Source of the DNA: a virus | Virus record (IMG/VR): IMGVR_UViG_3300037285_000011 | Span: 1 to 30,654 of that record | Strand: one strand, 5' to 3' | Length of the DNA: 30,654 bases | Shown here: one piece after another, positions 9,055-17,482 of the stretch | How the letters are laid out: each line of letters starts with the position of its first letter | How positions within the stretch are numbered: the first letter of the stretch is position 1 | Notes under the pieces: generated by a model | Seen by the model: only the letters and a program-made list of their open reading frames with translations | The model's database searches: none | Told to the model about the DNA's origin: nothing | Position numbers and translations under genes: made by a program

Positions 9055-9786
9055 TTAAGAAATTCTCTTCCACATAAAGACTGTTAGGTATGGAGGTAGG
9101 TTAGATGCTGCGGATATAGACCCTGACATATTATGGCTGTGAGCTTGGTTGCTTCCAATTGTGGCTGTGTTTGCATCTCTGTAAAGGAGCTGGTTATTAT
9201 CATTGTCAGTACCTTGAGAGCCTACACCCGCATTCTCAGATGGTGCTGCTGTCTTTTTGCTGGCTGCGTTTAACCTACTAGAGTTTTCTACATAATAAGC
9301 GTCTTGGTAATCATGGCTGTGAGAGGCTAGCTCGGATACTGTTAGTACATGACCATCTACAGAAAGAGTGTTAGAGTGTGCATGATTCTTATTACCTCCG
9401 CTGCCACCTACTCCATCAAAGTCTGTGTCTGAGGAATCAAAGCCTATTAGAGTTTTTCCTGCTATCCTAGACCAAGTACCTATGCCAAACCTTTCTGCGG
9501 GATCTTGAGGGCTTAACGACAGGTATATAGATCCTACGTGATATATAAGACCTAGTAGAGATTCGCCAGAACCTTGTACAAGATTATCTATTTGATTTTG
9601 TACCTCTAGCAAAGACTCATGAATAGCGTTAAACTGATAATTTACATGAGGTCTTGCTAGAGGCTCCTCTCTAAGAACTCCTTCAGTTTTTATTCCCTCA
9701 GAAGGAGCCACTCTATTAGCAACTCCAGTGACGGGATCATTGGACTCTGTATCTGCCCATCTAGTATTCTCTGTATTAATTGACAT
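9055..9786 (-). CDS. Short collar-type tail fibre with HxH motifs
   Basis: With the start at 9786 this is a 243-residue protein. That ATG has AGGAGGAG five or six bases upstream, whereas an open frame reaching 9888 would overlap the upstream gene by about 90 bp with no comparable site. Residues 84-117 (VGSIYLSLSPQDPAERFG-GTWSRIAGKTLIGFD) and the C-terminal NLPPYLTVFMWKRI are hallmarks of phage collar and baseplate fibre proteins. Three HxH pairs (H135/H137, H156/H158, H216/H218) match the metal-binding motifs of T4 gp12 and gp37 tips, where histidines of a trimer hold iron. It lies between the DUF2612 baseplate protein and the giant fibre. It may be a short fibre or an adaptor that carries the larger fibres. 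Confidence 0.8.
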   Translation of the reverse strand: MSINTENTRWADTESNDPVTGVANRVAPSEGIKTEGVLREEPLARPHVNYQFNAIHESLLEVQNQIDNLVQGSGESLLGLIYHVGSIYLSLSPQDPAERFGIGTWSRIAGKTLIGFDSSDTDFDGVGGSGGNKNHAHSNTLSVDGHVLTVSELASHSHDYQDAYYVENSSRLNAASKKTAAPSENAGVGSQGTDNDNNQLLYRDANTATIGSNQAHSHNMSGSISAASNLPPYLTVFMWKRIS

Positions 9787-9796
9787 TGTTCTCCTC

Positions 9797-10477
9797 CTAA
9801 GAGCTGTGATAGTATTCGTTAGGTATTCTTGAGTTACTTGTTTGGGATAACTCTGGGAGTATTCCTTTGTCAGAGTTAAGACTTGCAAGGTTGCTTAAAT
9901 AGTTTACAGCTAAGTTTACATCCTGATCTGTTACAAATTCTTGACCTGACTCATCTATAAGAATACCTCCTGCTATAGATAACTCAGAGAGTACTAACTC
10001 ATCATTGTTAACAGTGTTATATATCCCCACTTCACTAGTGGTAGCAACAGAACTTTCTTTAAGGGTCTGAGCCATATCTCTGCTTATTAAACTTGAGATA
10101 GAAAAGAACTTCGGGTTGAAAGTAAGGTGTTCAAAGAACTTTACTGTATCATCCCCAGAAAGCAGTTGTAGTATTTGGATAAGCTGGTTAGGTGTTCCTT
10201 CAGAAGAGTTTAGGTATATCCTGTTCTTTATTGCTTGCCTGTAGCTCTCATCTCCCCTACCTAGCCTCTTAGAGTTTACAACTCTGCCGATGTTGTCTAA
10301 GATAAACCCGTAAGCAGTTTCTATATCGAAAGAGTCTAGGAGGCTTAAAGAATCTGATTGAGTTCTAGTTACTTCCTTTAGATAAGCTCTGAGTATTCCA
10401 TCTATGTTAGGCTTATCTTTGAGTTGGGATAGCAGCCTAGAGAGTCCTTCCTGAGTGTAATCTGCAATATTTATCAT
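9797..10477 (-). CDS. DUF2612-like baseplate/tail protein (gpI-type position)
   Basis: The protein has 226 residues. Residues about 47-108 carry SFDIETAYGFILDNIGRVV, then RLGRGDESYRQAIKNRIYLN and GTPNQLIQIL. This is the LDNIGRIVG...RLG.SDxxYR..I...I..N.S.GT pattern of DUF2612 phage proteins. These sit next to baseplate J and play the part of P2 gpI or Mu gp48, linking the wedge to fibres. The start overlaps the J stop as ATGA, so it is probably translated by coupling. The C-terminal third is not recognised and probably contacts the fibre encoded downstream. Confidence 0.75.
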   Translation of the reverse strand: MINIADYTQEGLSRLLSQLKDKPNIDGILRAYLKEVTRTQSDSLSLLDSFDIETAYGFILDNIGRVVNSKRLGRGDESYRQAIKNRIYLNSSEGTPNQLIQILQLLSGDDTVKFFEHLTFNPKFFSISSLISRDMAQTLKESSVATTSEVGIYNTVNNDELVLSELSIAGGILIDESGQEFVTDQDVNLAVNYLSNLASLNSDKGILPELSQTSNSRIPNEYYHSS

Positions 10478-11916
10478 ATGGCTATCACACTAACTCTAAG
10501 AGTGTCAAAGTCTGCTTTCTCTCTTTGTCCTATAGGGAGAGTGTTAGTAGAGAACACTGACTTATCTGGAGACATAGTATTAGGAGAAAAAGAAGTACCT
10601 ACTTGAATAGTCATACTACCTAGACCATCTACTGCCCTGTAAACTGGGCCAAAGAATCTCTGGGGGATGATATCTGCATCTAGAGATAGAGAGCTACCAT
10701 ATTCTACTATGGCCTCTTTTATGGCTTCAGTTACGTTATCAGGTAGGGCTTCTTCAGTGTAGCTTGAGTAGGTAACTTTAACATTTACATACACAGGTAT
10801 TGGCCTACTCCATCTAACAGATTGTAGCCTATTAGAGTAGTCTAAAACTAAGTTTGTAAGCTCTCCATAAGTGCTAACTCCTGCTGGTTTGCTGTCCCAC
10901 ACTGCTTGAGATATCTCATCTACTAGACCTCCCTCTACGATACACTCATAACTGTGAGGAGGTCTTCCATCACTGTCTGTAGTCTCTGTTTCATTAGGGA
11001 AAACTCTTACTAAGCTTACTCCAGAGATATCTGAGAGGGTTGCTGCTATAGCTCCTATAGTTGCATTACCTGAAATAGCGACACTCGCTGTATGACGTAT
11101 ACGAAGCTCTGCATCAGTCTCTTGGTCTCTGCCTACATTAAATACATCATAGTTATTAACTGAAATTACATTACTAACGTTATTATTTATAACTTTTATA
11201 GTGTTTATAGGAGGATTTATCCTACCAGAAACTGCGGAGACTACAGCTAGAGACCCTTCTATAACAGTAAAGTCTATCCTAGAGTTTCTAAATACCTCTA
11301 TAGGCTTAAAAGGACTAATAGATTTAACTGTTATGAGAGAGCCTGTTCGTAGTACAGTGTATGCAGAGCTATTAGCTATATTTATTTGGTTAACTAGAGC
11401 TTGAGATATCTCTGCAAGTGGCGTGGTATTAGTAATATTGACAGAAAAGTTTTGCTTATTTATTGTTAAACTAAATAGTCCTACCTGCTCATTAGGTACT
11501 AAAGATATCTCAGAACACGATTGGGAGCTAATAGTGCTAGTAACAATCGTTTCATATGTATTACCATCATCACCTGTGAAAGAAGTTTCTTTAGGAAAGA
11601 CTTTTCCATCTGCACTAACTTTAGCATACATAATGCCTGTAGAGAATCCCTTTGGCAACCTTCTTAATCCTATTAGAGAAACAAGCCTGTCTAAGAAAAC
11701 TCCTTGAGCTGTATTTAAATTAAGATTACTAGAGATAGCTACTGCAAGCTGCTCTTGATCTGATATGGCAGAAGAGAAGATACTTGTAATAATACCTAAC
11801 ACTGTGTCTGGAGAAGTGTTAAAGCTTGTGCTTAAGTTTGTTATTAAGCTGCTGTTGATATTCTCTACTATATCTTCAAACCTAGTTTCTTCAAACCCTT
11901 TAGATGTGATTGGCAT
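10474..11916 (-). CDS. Baseplate J-like protein
   Basis: At 480 residues this matches baseplate J (P2 gpJ, Mu gp47 family, a simplified T4 gp6). The N-terminus reads GFEETRFEDIVENINSSL with TVLGIITSIFSSAISD and NTAQGVFLDRLVSLIGLRR, the usual J opening. The middle holds GRDQETDAELRIRHTASVA and the later part VDEISQAVWDSKPAGVSTYG, both typical J landmarks. J dimers form the wedge ring that rearranges when the sheath contracts. An AGGAGG site precedes the ATG. The gene follows the gpW/gp25-like gene directly, the canonical W-J-I order. Confidence 0.9.
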   Translation of the reverse strand: MPITSKGFEETRFEDIVENINSSLITNLSTSFNTSPDTVLGIITSIFSSAISDQEQLAVAISSNLNLNTAQGVFLDRLVSLIGLRRLPKGFSTGIMYAKVSADGKVFPKETSFTGDDGNTYETIVTSTISSQSCSEISLVPNEQVGLFSLTINKQNFSVNITNTTPLAEISQALVNQINIANSSAYTVLRTGSLITVKSISPFKPIEVFRNSRIDFTVIEGSLAVVSAVSGRINPPINTIKVINNNVSNVISVNNYDVFNVGRDQETDAELRIRHTASVAISGNATIGAIAATLSDISGVSLVRVFPNETETTDSDGRPPHSYECIVEGGLVDEISQAVWDSKPAGVSTYGELTNLVLDYSNRLQSVRWSRPIPVYVNVKVTYSSYTEEALPDNVTEAIKEAIVEYGSSLSLDADIIPQRFFGPVYRAVDGLGSMTIQVGTSFSPNTMSPDKSVFSTNTLPIGQREKADFDTLRVSVIAI

Positions 11917-11925
11917 TTATGCCTC

Positions 11926-12288
11926 CTATATTTCTATTTGCGTTGTCAGAGATATCAAGTCTCCATCATTAGCTGTAAATGTAAAAGATGCTAGATACTC
12001 TCCTCCCGCGCTTAAAGAGGACTTATAGCTAACTATCCTGTTTACTCCAGAAGTACTCTTGATAACATCTTTGAAAATAGCGTCTACAAAAGATAGCTCC
12101 ACACCTTTTTTAAGTATTGATTCAAAGTAAGGTACTCCCAGAGTATAATTTCTATACCACTCTCCGTAGTATGTCTTCATTCTTAGCTCTACTTTCTGTG
12201 CTAGTAGTTTGTTACCATCCTCTATTAGAGAGGCTTTACCATCTGTTAGACTAATATCATTAAACTCGTCTAAAAGTAGATCACTCAT
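11926..12288 (-). CDS. gpW/gp25-like baseplate wedge protein
   Basis: This 120-residue protein begins LLLDEFNDISLTDGKASLIEDGNKLLAQKVELRMKTYYGEWY, then LGVPYF and ILKKG. The order of short strand, long helix and GEW-x-x-x...GVPY is typical of gpW/gp25-like (Mu gp46, DUF2634) wedge proteins. In these, one end initiates sheath polymerisation and the other binds J. Length, order (spike, W, J, I) and a clear AGGAG site seven bases before the ATG all agree. Confidence 0.8.
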   Translation of the reverse strand: MSDLLLDEFNDISLTDGKASLIEDGNKLLAQKVELRMKTYYGEWYRNYTLGVPYFESILKKGVELSFVDAIFKDVIKSTSGVNRIVSYKSSLSAGGEYLASFTFTANDGDLISLTTQIEI

Positions 12289-12302
12289 TATGTTCTCCTA
12301 TA

Positions 12303-12998
12303 CTATTTAGGCGGTTTCGTGCTAGTTTCACCAAACTTAACCCCAGCATGTACGTGAGTATTTAAACTTATACCCTTGTCTGTCTTAACATCTCCTCCTG
12401 AAGTTATGTCTCCATCTACTCTAAGACTGCCTGTACATGTGACATCAGAAGCCTGTAAAGTGATAGAAGATGCTATAACCTTTACACTAGTGGCTGCTTC
12501 TACGACTACTTCATTAGGGGAGTCTACTGTAACATCTCCCTCAGAGTTTATAGAGACAGTAGCTCCTTTATACTTTATTTGAAACTTGTCTTTAGACGGT
12601 TTAAGAGTTTCATCGTAAGGGTATAAACAAGGCAGAGCTACAACATCATTACTTGTAAACTTTCGCAAGGTATTAGGGTTTGATACTTTGCCTGTATCCA
12701 TGTAAGACTCTATATCTTCATGGCAAAACATTAATAAAACTGGATCTCCCACTTCAACGGGGAAGGACATAATCCCACCACCAGAGCTAGGGTATATTAA
12801 AGGAACTCTGAAACAGCTTGCCTTCTCCATAGTTAAACCGTCTTTATAAAGAGTGTTTATCTGAGGTTTTACAGTTACAGATTCTATATAGTCTCCTACA
12901 TAGTTTACCTTAGTTATCTTACCCACCGTTTGTGTCTTAAGTGTACTTTTAAGCCTCTCTATGTGAGAGTTTATTACTTCATAACTATTTAAGCTCAT
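12303..12998 (-). CDS. Baseplate spike (gpV / Gp138-N type) with HxH tip
   Basis: This 231-residue protein is the membrane-piercing spike. Residues about 20-130 form an OB-fold-like domain of the Gp138-N/gp45 kind, including YPSSGGGIMSFPVEVGDPVLLMF. Residues 140-210 alternate short V/I-rich strands, as expected of a trimeric beta-helix. Near the C-terminus NTHVHAG (H215, H217) gives the HxH pair that binds iron at the tip of P2 gpV-type spikes. The start overlaps the hub gene stop as ATGA. The assignment rests on domain order, the tip motif and position between hub and gpW-like protein. Confidence 0.85.
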   Translation of the reverse strand: MSLNSYEVINSHIERLKSTLKTQTVGKITKVNYVGDYIESVTVKPQINTLYKDGLTMEKASCFRVPLIYPSSGGGIMSFPVEVGDPVLLMFCHEDIESYMDTGKVSNPNTLRKFTSNDVVALPCLYPYDETLKPSKDKFQIKYKGATVSINSEGDVTVDSPNEVVVEAATSVKVIASSITLQASDVTCTGSLRVDGDITSGGDVKTDKGISLNTHVHAGVKFGETSTKPPK

Positions 12999-14002
12999 CC
13001 TACTTCCTTACACTCTATAGTGGTTTCCCAAGCGTTGTCTCCTCTGTAGTCTAGCTTGTGAGAGACTTTTTGAACTAGGTAAGATCCTTTAAACTGTCCG
13101 TCTATTATCTTTACATTCTTACCTAGTATTAAATTACCATTTAAAAAAGTCTTAACTTCTATTCCTGTTGAAGGTTTAGAAACTGCTGTGTTTCTCACAT
13201 CACTTGATAAAGACTTAATAGACTTTATTTGTTCTGCTCTTATCTCTGTAAAGTATAAAAACTCTGCTAGACCTTCTGGATGGATATGTAAAGCGTTATT
13301 GTGTATATACCAAACATAGTTAAATGAGTTGCAGATTTCATTCATAGAATCTCTTAAATAACCATCTAAAGTAATACCTCTTTTTAAGAAAGTTTCTTTA
13401 GGAGTTGTTCTAAAAGGAAGTCCTGACACTAGTTGTATGTTATCTCTTGATATCGCCACTCCATTCTCTTTCCACTTTCGTATTAATATATTGAAAACAT
13501 CTTCATAGTTTAACTGTGTTGCAGCTATCAAAGGAGGGATACTTAAGTTTATTCTAACACTAGTGGTAGTGGTAGCTGCCTCTTTACAACTTAGAGTGGT
13601 TACAGTGTCTGATCCTTCATTTTTAGTAGAAGACTCTTGAACTTGACCTACAAATATTAAAGGTTGTTTTTCGCCACTGCCCTCCTCTCCATATCCTGCC
13701 TTTAAAACTACTAAGTTATTTTTCTTAGACACTCTTTTTATAGTAGACTCATCTAAGTTATATATTGCTACTGTAGTACCTTCTCCAGCCCCTGATGCCT
13801 TTGCAGATTGAGAGACTGAAATGATTACTTGATGCTTAGAGAAGATATTCTCATTAGGTACTTCTACTGTCCTATACTCTATATTTCTGAGAACACCATA
13901 AGCCTGATTTTCAGCTAACGCTCCATCAAACACTGTGGGTACGTACTCAGGAGGGCCAGCAATACCTAAAGAGTAAACTCTATTATAACTGTACAAGTTC
14001 AT
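12995..14002 (-). CDS. Baseplate hub protein (gpD / T4 gp27-like)
   Basis: This 335-residue protein sits between the plug and the spike, where simple myoviruses encode the hub (P2 gpD, Mu gp44). The N-terminal half is beta-rich, with VAIYNLDESTIKRV and LKAGY-GEE...PLIFVGQV, a usual hub pattern in which the ligand layer GQV follows a tudor-like barrel. The middle (GITLDGYLRDSMNEICNSFNYVWYIHNNALHIHPEG) matches the LDxLxxLCxxxxxxWxVxxGxLxI segment of hub proteins. The C-terminus (GKNVKIIDGQFKGSYLVQKVSHKLDYRGDNAWETTIEC) is also typical. It forms the trimeric adaptor between the hexameric tube and the spike. Confidence 0.8.
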   Translation of the reverse strand: MNLYSYNRVYSLGIAGPPEYVPTVFDGALAENQAYGVLRNIEYRTVEVPNENIFSKHQVIISVSQSAKASGAGEGTTVAIYNLDESTIKRVSKKNNLVVLKAGYGEEGSGEKQPLIFVGQVQESSTKNEGSDTVTTLSCKEAATTTTSVRINLSIPPLIAATQLNYEDVFNILIRKWKENGVAISRDNIQLVSGLPFRTTPKETFLKRGITLDGYLRDSMNEICNSFNYVWYIHNNALHIHPEGLAEFLYFTEIRAEQIKSIKSLSSDVRNTAVSKPSTGIEVKTFLNGNLILGKNVKIIDGQFKGSYLVQKVSHKLDYRGDNAWETTIECKEVG

Positions 14003-14345
14003 TTATACCTAACTCCTCTTCTTCCTCAGAAGGTATCCAATAAAGCCTATAATCTTTTTCATCCCCGAAGTTATCAAACCCTAAAGGTTTTTTAGTGTTT
14101 GAGTTTTTTAAGCACCATAAGTTTCCTTCTGATAACTCCTCTACGATATGGTTTCCTGTAAGGTTCTGATTAGGCACAATCATTATCCCTGTTAAGTATT
14201 TATCTCTGCCACTTATAGACGAGATATCAAGATACCAAGAGTCATTTGCGGAGTTAAACTTAAATACAAGGTTAAATAAAGAGTTACTTAAAGACACCCT
14301 TTGGGAGTAGTAAGAGTCCCCCCTAAGTATTATACTTGAAGCCAT
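13983..14345 (-). CDS. Baseplate plug-like protein (DUF6983 / Pam3 gp18 type)
   Basis: The protein has 120 residues. LFNLVFKFNSANDSWYLDIS near residues 24-43, followed by a tandem of strands and GIMIVPNQNL, matches a family of small baseplate proteins (DUF6983). One member was modelled as the plug in the cyanophage Pam3 baseplate. The acidic EEEEEL stretch near the end is a local feature. It overlaps the upstream Dit-like gene as TAATG and runs 20 bp into the hub gene. Family assignment is from the NDSWYLDI core and the gene order. Confidence 0.65.
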   Translation of the reverse strand: MASSIILRGDSYYSQRVSLSNSLFNLVFKFNSANDSWYLDISSISGRDKYLTGIMIVPNQNLTGNHIVEELSEGNLWCLKNSNTKKPLGFDNFGDEKDYRLYWIPSEEEEELGINELVQL

Positions 14346-14947
14346 TAAGGAATCTCCTCTGGTTTGCCTTTAAGTGCTAAGTCAATAAGCTGGTTTACCA
14401 ACACTTCTTGTGCAGGTACTTTCTTAGTATTGCTATCCCCGTTGTCTGTCAGTCCTTTATACTTTTTAAGTTCTTCTTTAAACATCCTATCTTTAAACTC
14501 TTGAGAAATAGGAGCAATGTTGAGTTGCTCAAAAGACAAATTAACATTATAAGAACTTCCCATACCAGACTCTTTAGAAAACTCCAAAGAAGTAAACACG
14601 CAGTTTTTAACTAGCTCTAAATCTTTGTCAAACTTAATTGAAAAAGGTGTTTTAGACTCTCTAAGTAGCACTAGCCTAGATAAATTATCGTAAGCTTTAA
14701 ACTGAGGTATGGGAGGCTCTGCTTGATAGCCAAAATTTATTACATTAGAAACCATACCTGAAAATGTAAATCTCTTATTTTCATTAACTACGTGGTCTGA
14801 AATAACTGACTTATCTGAGACTGGGTTTCTTGTTGGCTTAGAACTCATATTTAAAGATACACTCTCAGTAACCGTAAGTGCAAAGTACTCTCTAGGAGTG
14901 TTAGAGGAGGGGTCTACATTTTGTGTTTCTATATATATATGACTCAT
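14345..14947 (-). CDS. Dit-like baseplate protein
   Basis: The protein has 200 residues. The N-terminal half (LTVTESVSLNMSSKPTRNPVSDKSVISDHVV, then FTFSGMVSNV) is the ESVSLxxSSxxTxxPVExGxxISDHV pattern of the Dit-like phage tail N-terminal domain, found just after the tape measure in many contractile phages. Such proteins form a ring that caps the end of the tube. The C-terminal 60 residues are charged and predicted by eye to be helical. It starts 3 bp after the tape-measure stop and overlaps the plug gene. Confidence 0.75.
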   Translation of the reverse strand: MSHIYIETQNVDPSSNTPREYFALTVTESVSLNMSSKPTRNPVSDKSVISDHVVNENKRFTFSGMVSNVINFGYQAEPPIPQFKAYDNLSRLVLLRESKTPFSIKFDKDLELVKNCVFTSLEFSKESGMGSSYNVNLSFEQLNIAPISQEFKDRMFKEELKKYKGLTDNGDSNTKKVPAQEVLVNQLIDLALKGKPEEIP

Positions 14948-14950
14948 AGT

Positions 14951-17206
14951 TTACCCCGAAGTTATATAAGCGTTTAAGTTATTGCTCTCTATAGCTGTTG
15001 AAATATTATTGTCTGAGGAAGTTATTTTTACCTCTAACACTGCTTTTCCCTTTTCTGACAGAGTCACTGGTAAGGTTGTTAAGTATTTCTGGTCTTTAGT
15101 GATATTAAACATTTTCTTATTGAAGTCTCTACCTGCCTGAGAATTTCTAAAATCCTTAGCATCTTGGGAGTCATTACCTATTTGTTTACCATCAAACACA
15201 AACCTTTCTAGGATACCTGTCAGGTCGTTATCAAATAGAGATTTAATCTCTTGACCTGCGGCTATTATCGCCAAAGGTATAGCTAGGAACTTTCCTATTA
15301 GGGCAGCTAATCCTGCATTTAAAGAAAAGACTAAGCCGTTCAGCTTAAGCATAACCGCAGAAATGGCAACAATACCAGAGATAATTAAACCTAAGTCTGT
15401 AGAAAAGAGTTTTAAGAACATTTCAGATACGCCACCTAACACAGACATTATAGCCTCTAGAATAGGTATCAGAACTTTTGAAGCCCCCTCGACGAGCTTG
15501 AAGAAGAGTTGGTACACCTTACCTAGAGATTTTAGTCCTTCGGTAGAGTCTCCTATATCTTTACCTAAAGACTTAAGAAGTTCTGCGAATCCCTGTGAGA
15601 ATCCGTTTGTAAATATAGTGTCAGCACCTTCTTGAGCAAAAGTTATAAACTGTCCTTGAGCTACTCTTGTAGAAAGTAATTGTGCCTCTAAAGCCCCGCC
15701 CTCTCTAGCCATTTCTGCCATAGCGAGTCCAACCTTAGGAAGCACATCCTCTGCCATTAACTCTCCTCTCTCCATCATATCGAAGAGTTCGGAAGATGTG
15801 ACACCTAGGGCTTTTTCAAAGGCTTGTAGAGATCCGGGAATCTGTTCTGCTAGCTGATTCTTTAGTTCTTCAGCCATTATCTGACCTTTGTTCATCATCT
15901 GCTGTATGGCTTGTAGACCTTTCTCATACCTAAACTTGTCTACACCAGCGGCAGTGGCGAACTCAGAGAATCCAGTAAATAGTTGTCTAGTTTCGCCTCT
16001 ATCTAGCTTACCTTTCGCAGATAACTGAAACTTAGTAAACCCATCTGTAGCATCTTTAAGGTTAAGACCTAGACGTTTAGCTTCACCATTTACGAAAGCT
16101 AAATCTTTAGTGGCTTGTGCTGCTGAACCAGAAGAGAGTAGCATTGAGGCTCTCATTCCTTCGAAGTCTTGTCCTATCCTGTTAATAGCATTAGTACCCT
16201 CAAAAATAGCAAACACAGATAGATACTGCCTAGCCATGTTTCTTGTACTATCTCCTAAAGCTCTTTGAGAGAAGTCTAAACTTCTTGTTCTACGGTTGGC
16301 CTCTGCAAGACCTCTATTATGTCTCCTGATAGAAGCTCTTAAAGCGTTTAAAGCCGCAGTATCCCCAGTAATATAACCTCTGGCTAAGTCCCTTCTTACT
16401 TGCATACCGTTAGCTCTACCCTCTGATATAGCCTCTCCTAAGGCTCCTTGTCCTGAGGTGTTTCTGGCCCTTCTACGGGCAGAGACTAAAGCTCTTGCTC
16501 TATTAGACCTAGCAGTAGCTTCAACTTCAGAAGCCCTTTGAGTTCTTCTCCTATCCTCTCTATTAGCAGCGTCTTGTTCAGAAGCCCTTCTTTGAGAGGC
16601 AGTTCTATCCCTACGCTGGTCTTCCCTATTAGCAGCTATTTGCTGAGAGGTTCTTCTTTCCAAACTTCTTTGAGCAGCAGCATCATTAGAAGCTCTAGTC
16701 CTTTCAGTTCTTCTTTGGTCTTCCTGATTAGCTCTTATTTGCTGAGTAGACCTTCTTTGTATTTGGTTCTGCCTACGAGCTTCTGCTCTAGCATTTCTTC
16801 TTTCATCTTCTTGGTAAGCCCTCACTTGGAGAGTAGACCTGTTAGATGATTCTCTTTCTGCTTGTCTGTCCCTCCTAGCGGAAGCTCTATCTGTTCTTCT
16901 TTGGTCTTCTTGACTAGCTCTTACTTGTTGACTATTACGCCTTTCTAGAGCTTTCCTATCTAGAGTTTCTTGTCTTTTAGTATTTGCCTGCCCTTCTCTG
17001 TAAAGTCTGTCTAGATGCTTCCCTCTCGCTTTGACATGAGCTTCGTCTAGAGCAGCTTTACTATTAGATCTTGCAGACTGTAACCTATCTAACTTAGCTC
17101 CAATCTTATCTACGTCTTTAAGAAACTTTTTTAAGCCTTGAACAGCCTTAGAGTCTGCAAAGCCTAGCTCTATTATAAACTTTTCTATATTGCCATTTGC
17201 ACTCAT
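14951..17206 (-). CDS. Tape measure protein
   Basis: This 751-residue protein sets tail length. Residues 89-230 are very rich in Arg, Gln and Glu and contain about five copies of a unit like RRxSQQxxANxEDQRRxxRA. Residues about 335-525 hold the conserved tape-measure N-terminal domain (TIGR02675 type), with FEGMRASMLLSSGSA, then MMNKGQIMAEELKNQLAEQIPG and MMERGELMAEDVLPKVG. Residues about 604-650 are strongly hydrophobic, as in tape measures that enter the host membrane. At the family rule of about 0.15 nm per residue, the tail would be near 110 nm. AAAGGA lies before the ATG, which directly abuts the chaperone-frame stop at 17207. Confidence 0.95.
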   Translation of the reverse strand: MSANGNIEKFIIELGFADSKAVQGLKKFLKDVDKIGAKLDRLQSARSNSKAALDEAHVKARGKHLDRLYREGQANTKRQETLDRKALERRNSQQVRASQEDQRRTDRASARRDRQAERESSNRSTLQVRAYQEDERRNARAEARRQNQIQRRSTQQIRANQEDQRRTERTRASNDAAAQRSLERRTSQQIAANREDQRRDRTASQRRASEQDAANREDRRRTQRASEVEATARSNRARALVSARRRARNTSGQGALGEAISEGRANGMQVRRDLARGYITGDTAALNALRASIRRHNRGLAEANRRTRSLDFSQRALGDSTRNMARQYLSVFAIFEGTNAINRIGQDFEGMRASMLLSSGSAAQATKDLAFVNGEAKRLGLNLKDATDGFTKFQLSAKGKLDRGETRQLFTGFSEFATAAGVDKFRYEKGLQAIQQMMNKGQIMAEELKNQLAEQIPGSLQAFEKALGVTSSELFDMMERGELMAEDVLPKVGLAMAEMAREGGALEAQLLSTRVAQGQFITFAQEGADTIFTNGFSQGFAELLKSLGKDIGDSTEGLKSLGKVYQLFFKLVEGASKVLIPILEAIMSVLGGVSEMFLKLFSTDLGLIISGIVAISAVMLKLNGLVFSLNAGLAALIGKFLAIPLAIIAAGQEIKSLFDNDLTGILERFVFDGKQIGNDSQDAKDFRNSQAGRDFNKKMFNITKDQKYLTTLPVTLSEKGKAVLEVKITSSDNNISTAIESNNLNAYITSG
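15640..16205 (-). other. Tape-measure core domain within TMP
   Basis: Translated residues about 335-523 of the tape measure form the conserved block shared by many otherwise unrelated tape measures. Its key landmarks are KGQIMAEELKNQL and EQIPGSLQAFEKALGV. It is separated from the N-terminus by the charged repeats and from the C-terminus by the hydrophobic segment. Confidence 0.8.
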
Positions 17207-17482
17207 TTATCTTCCTTTAGGTGGATCAGGAGTACTCGCTTCTTCTAGATCCTCATGAATGTAGATAAAGTCTGAATGCACTACAAACTCTTGGAAGGTC
17301 ATACCATATTTAAGGGTGTCAATAGACTCTCTGTTATACTTACTTCTATACACTAAATAAAAAGTCCACTCAGTGTCATCCATAGTATTACATCTCTTTA
17401 TTTCTTCATTTACTTTGAGGAGTCTGACGGTATCAGGCTGATTATCTTGTCCACCCACTGTGGAGTTGTACCGTCTTTGGGA
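17207..17482 (-). CDS. Tail assembly chaperone, frameshifted C-terminal half
   Basis: This frame has no convincing start of its own and should be read as the extension of the upstream chaperone after a -1 shift at 17488-17482. It adds 91 residues (SQRRYNSTVGGQ...) to give a 222-residue fusion, equivalent to lambda gpG-T. The open frame reaches back to an ATG at 17512, but that ATG lies inside the zero-frame coding sequence and lacks a Shine-Dalgarno site. In this family the short form and the fused form both bind the tape measure, and the extension recruits tube subunits. The stop abuts the tape-measure ATG. Confidence 0.8.
   Translation of the reverse strand, partial: SQRRYNSTVGGQDNQPDTVRLLKVNEEIKRCNTMDDTEWTFYLVYRSKYNRESIDTLKYGMTFQEFVVHSDFIYIHEDLEEASTPDPPKGR

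Noticed and set aside
9787-9888. N-terminal extension of the short fibre to 9888
   Set aside because: It overlaps the upstream DUF2612 gene, while AGGAGGAG directs initiation at 9786.
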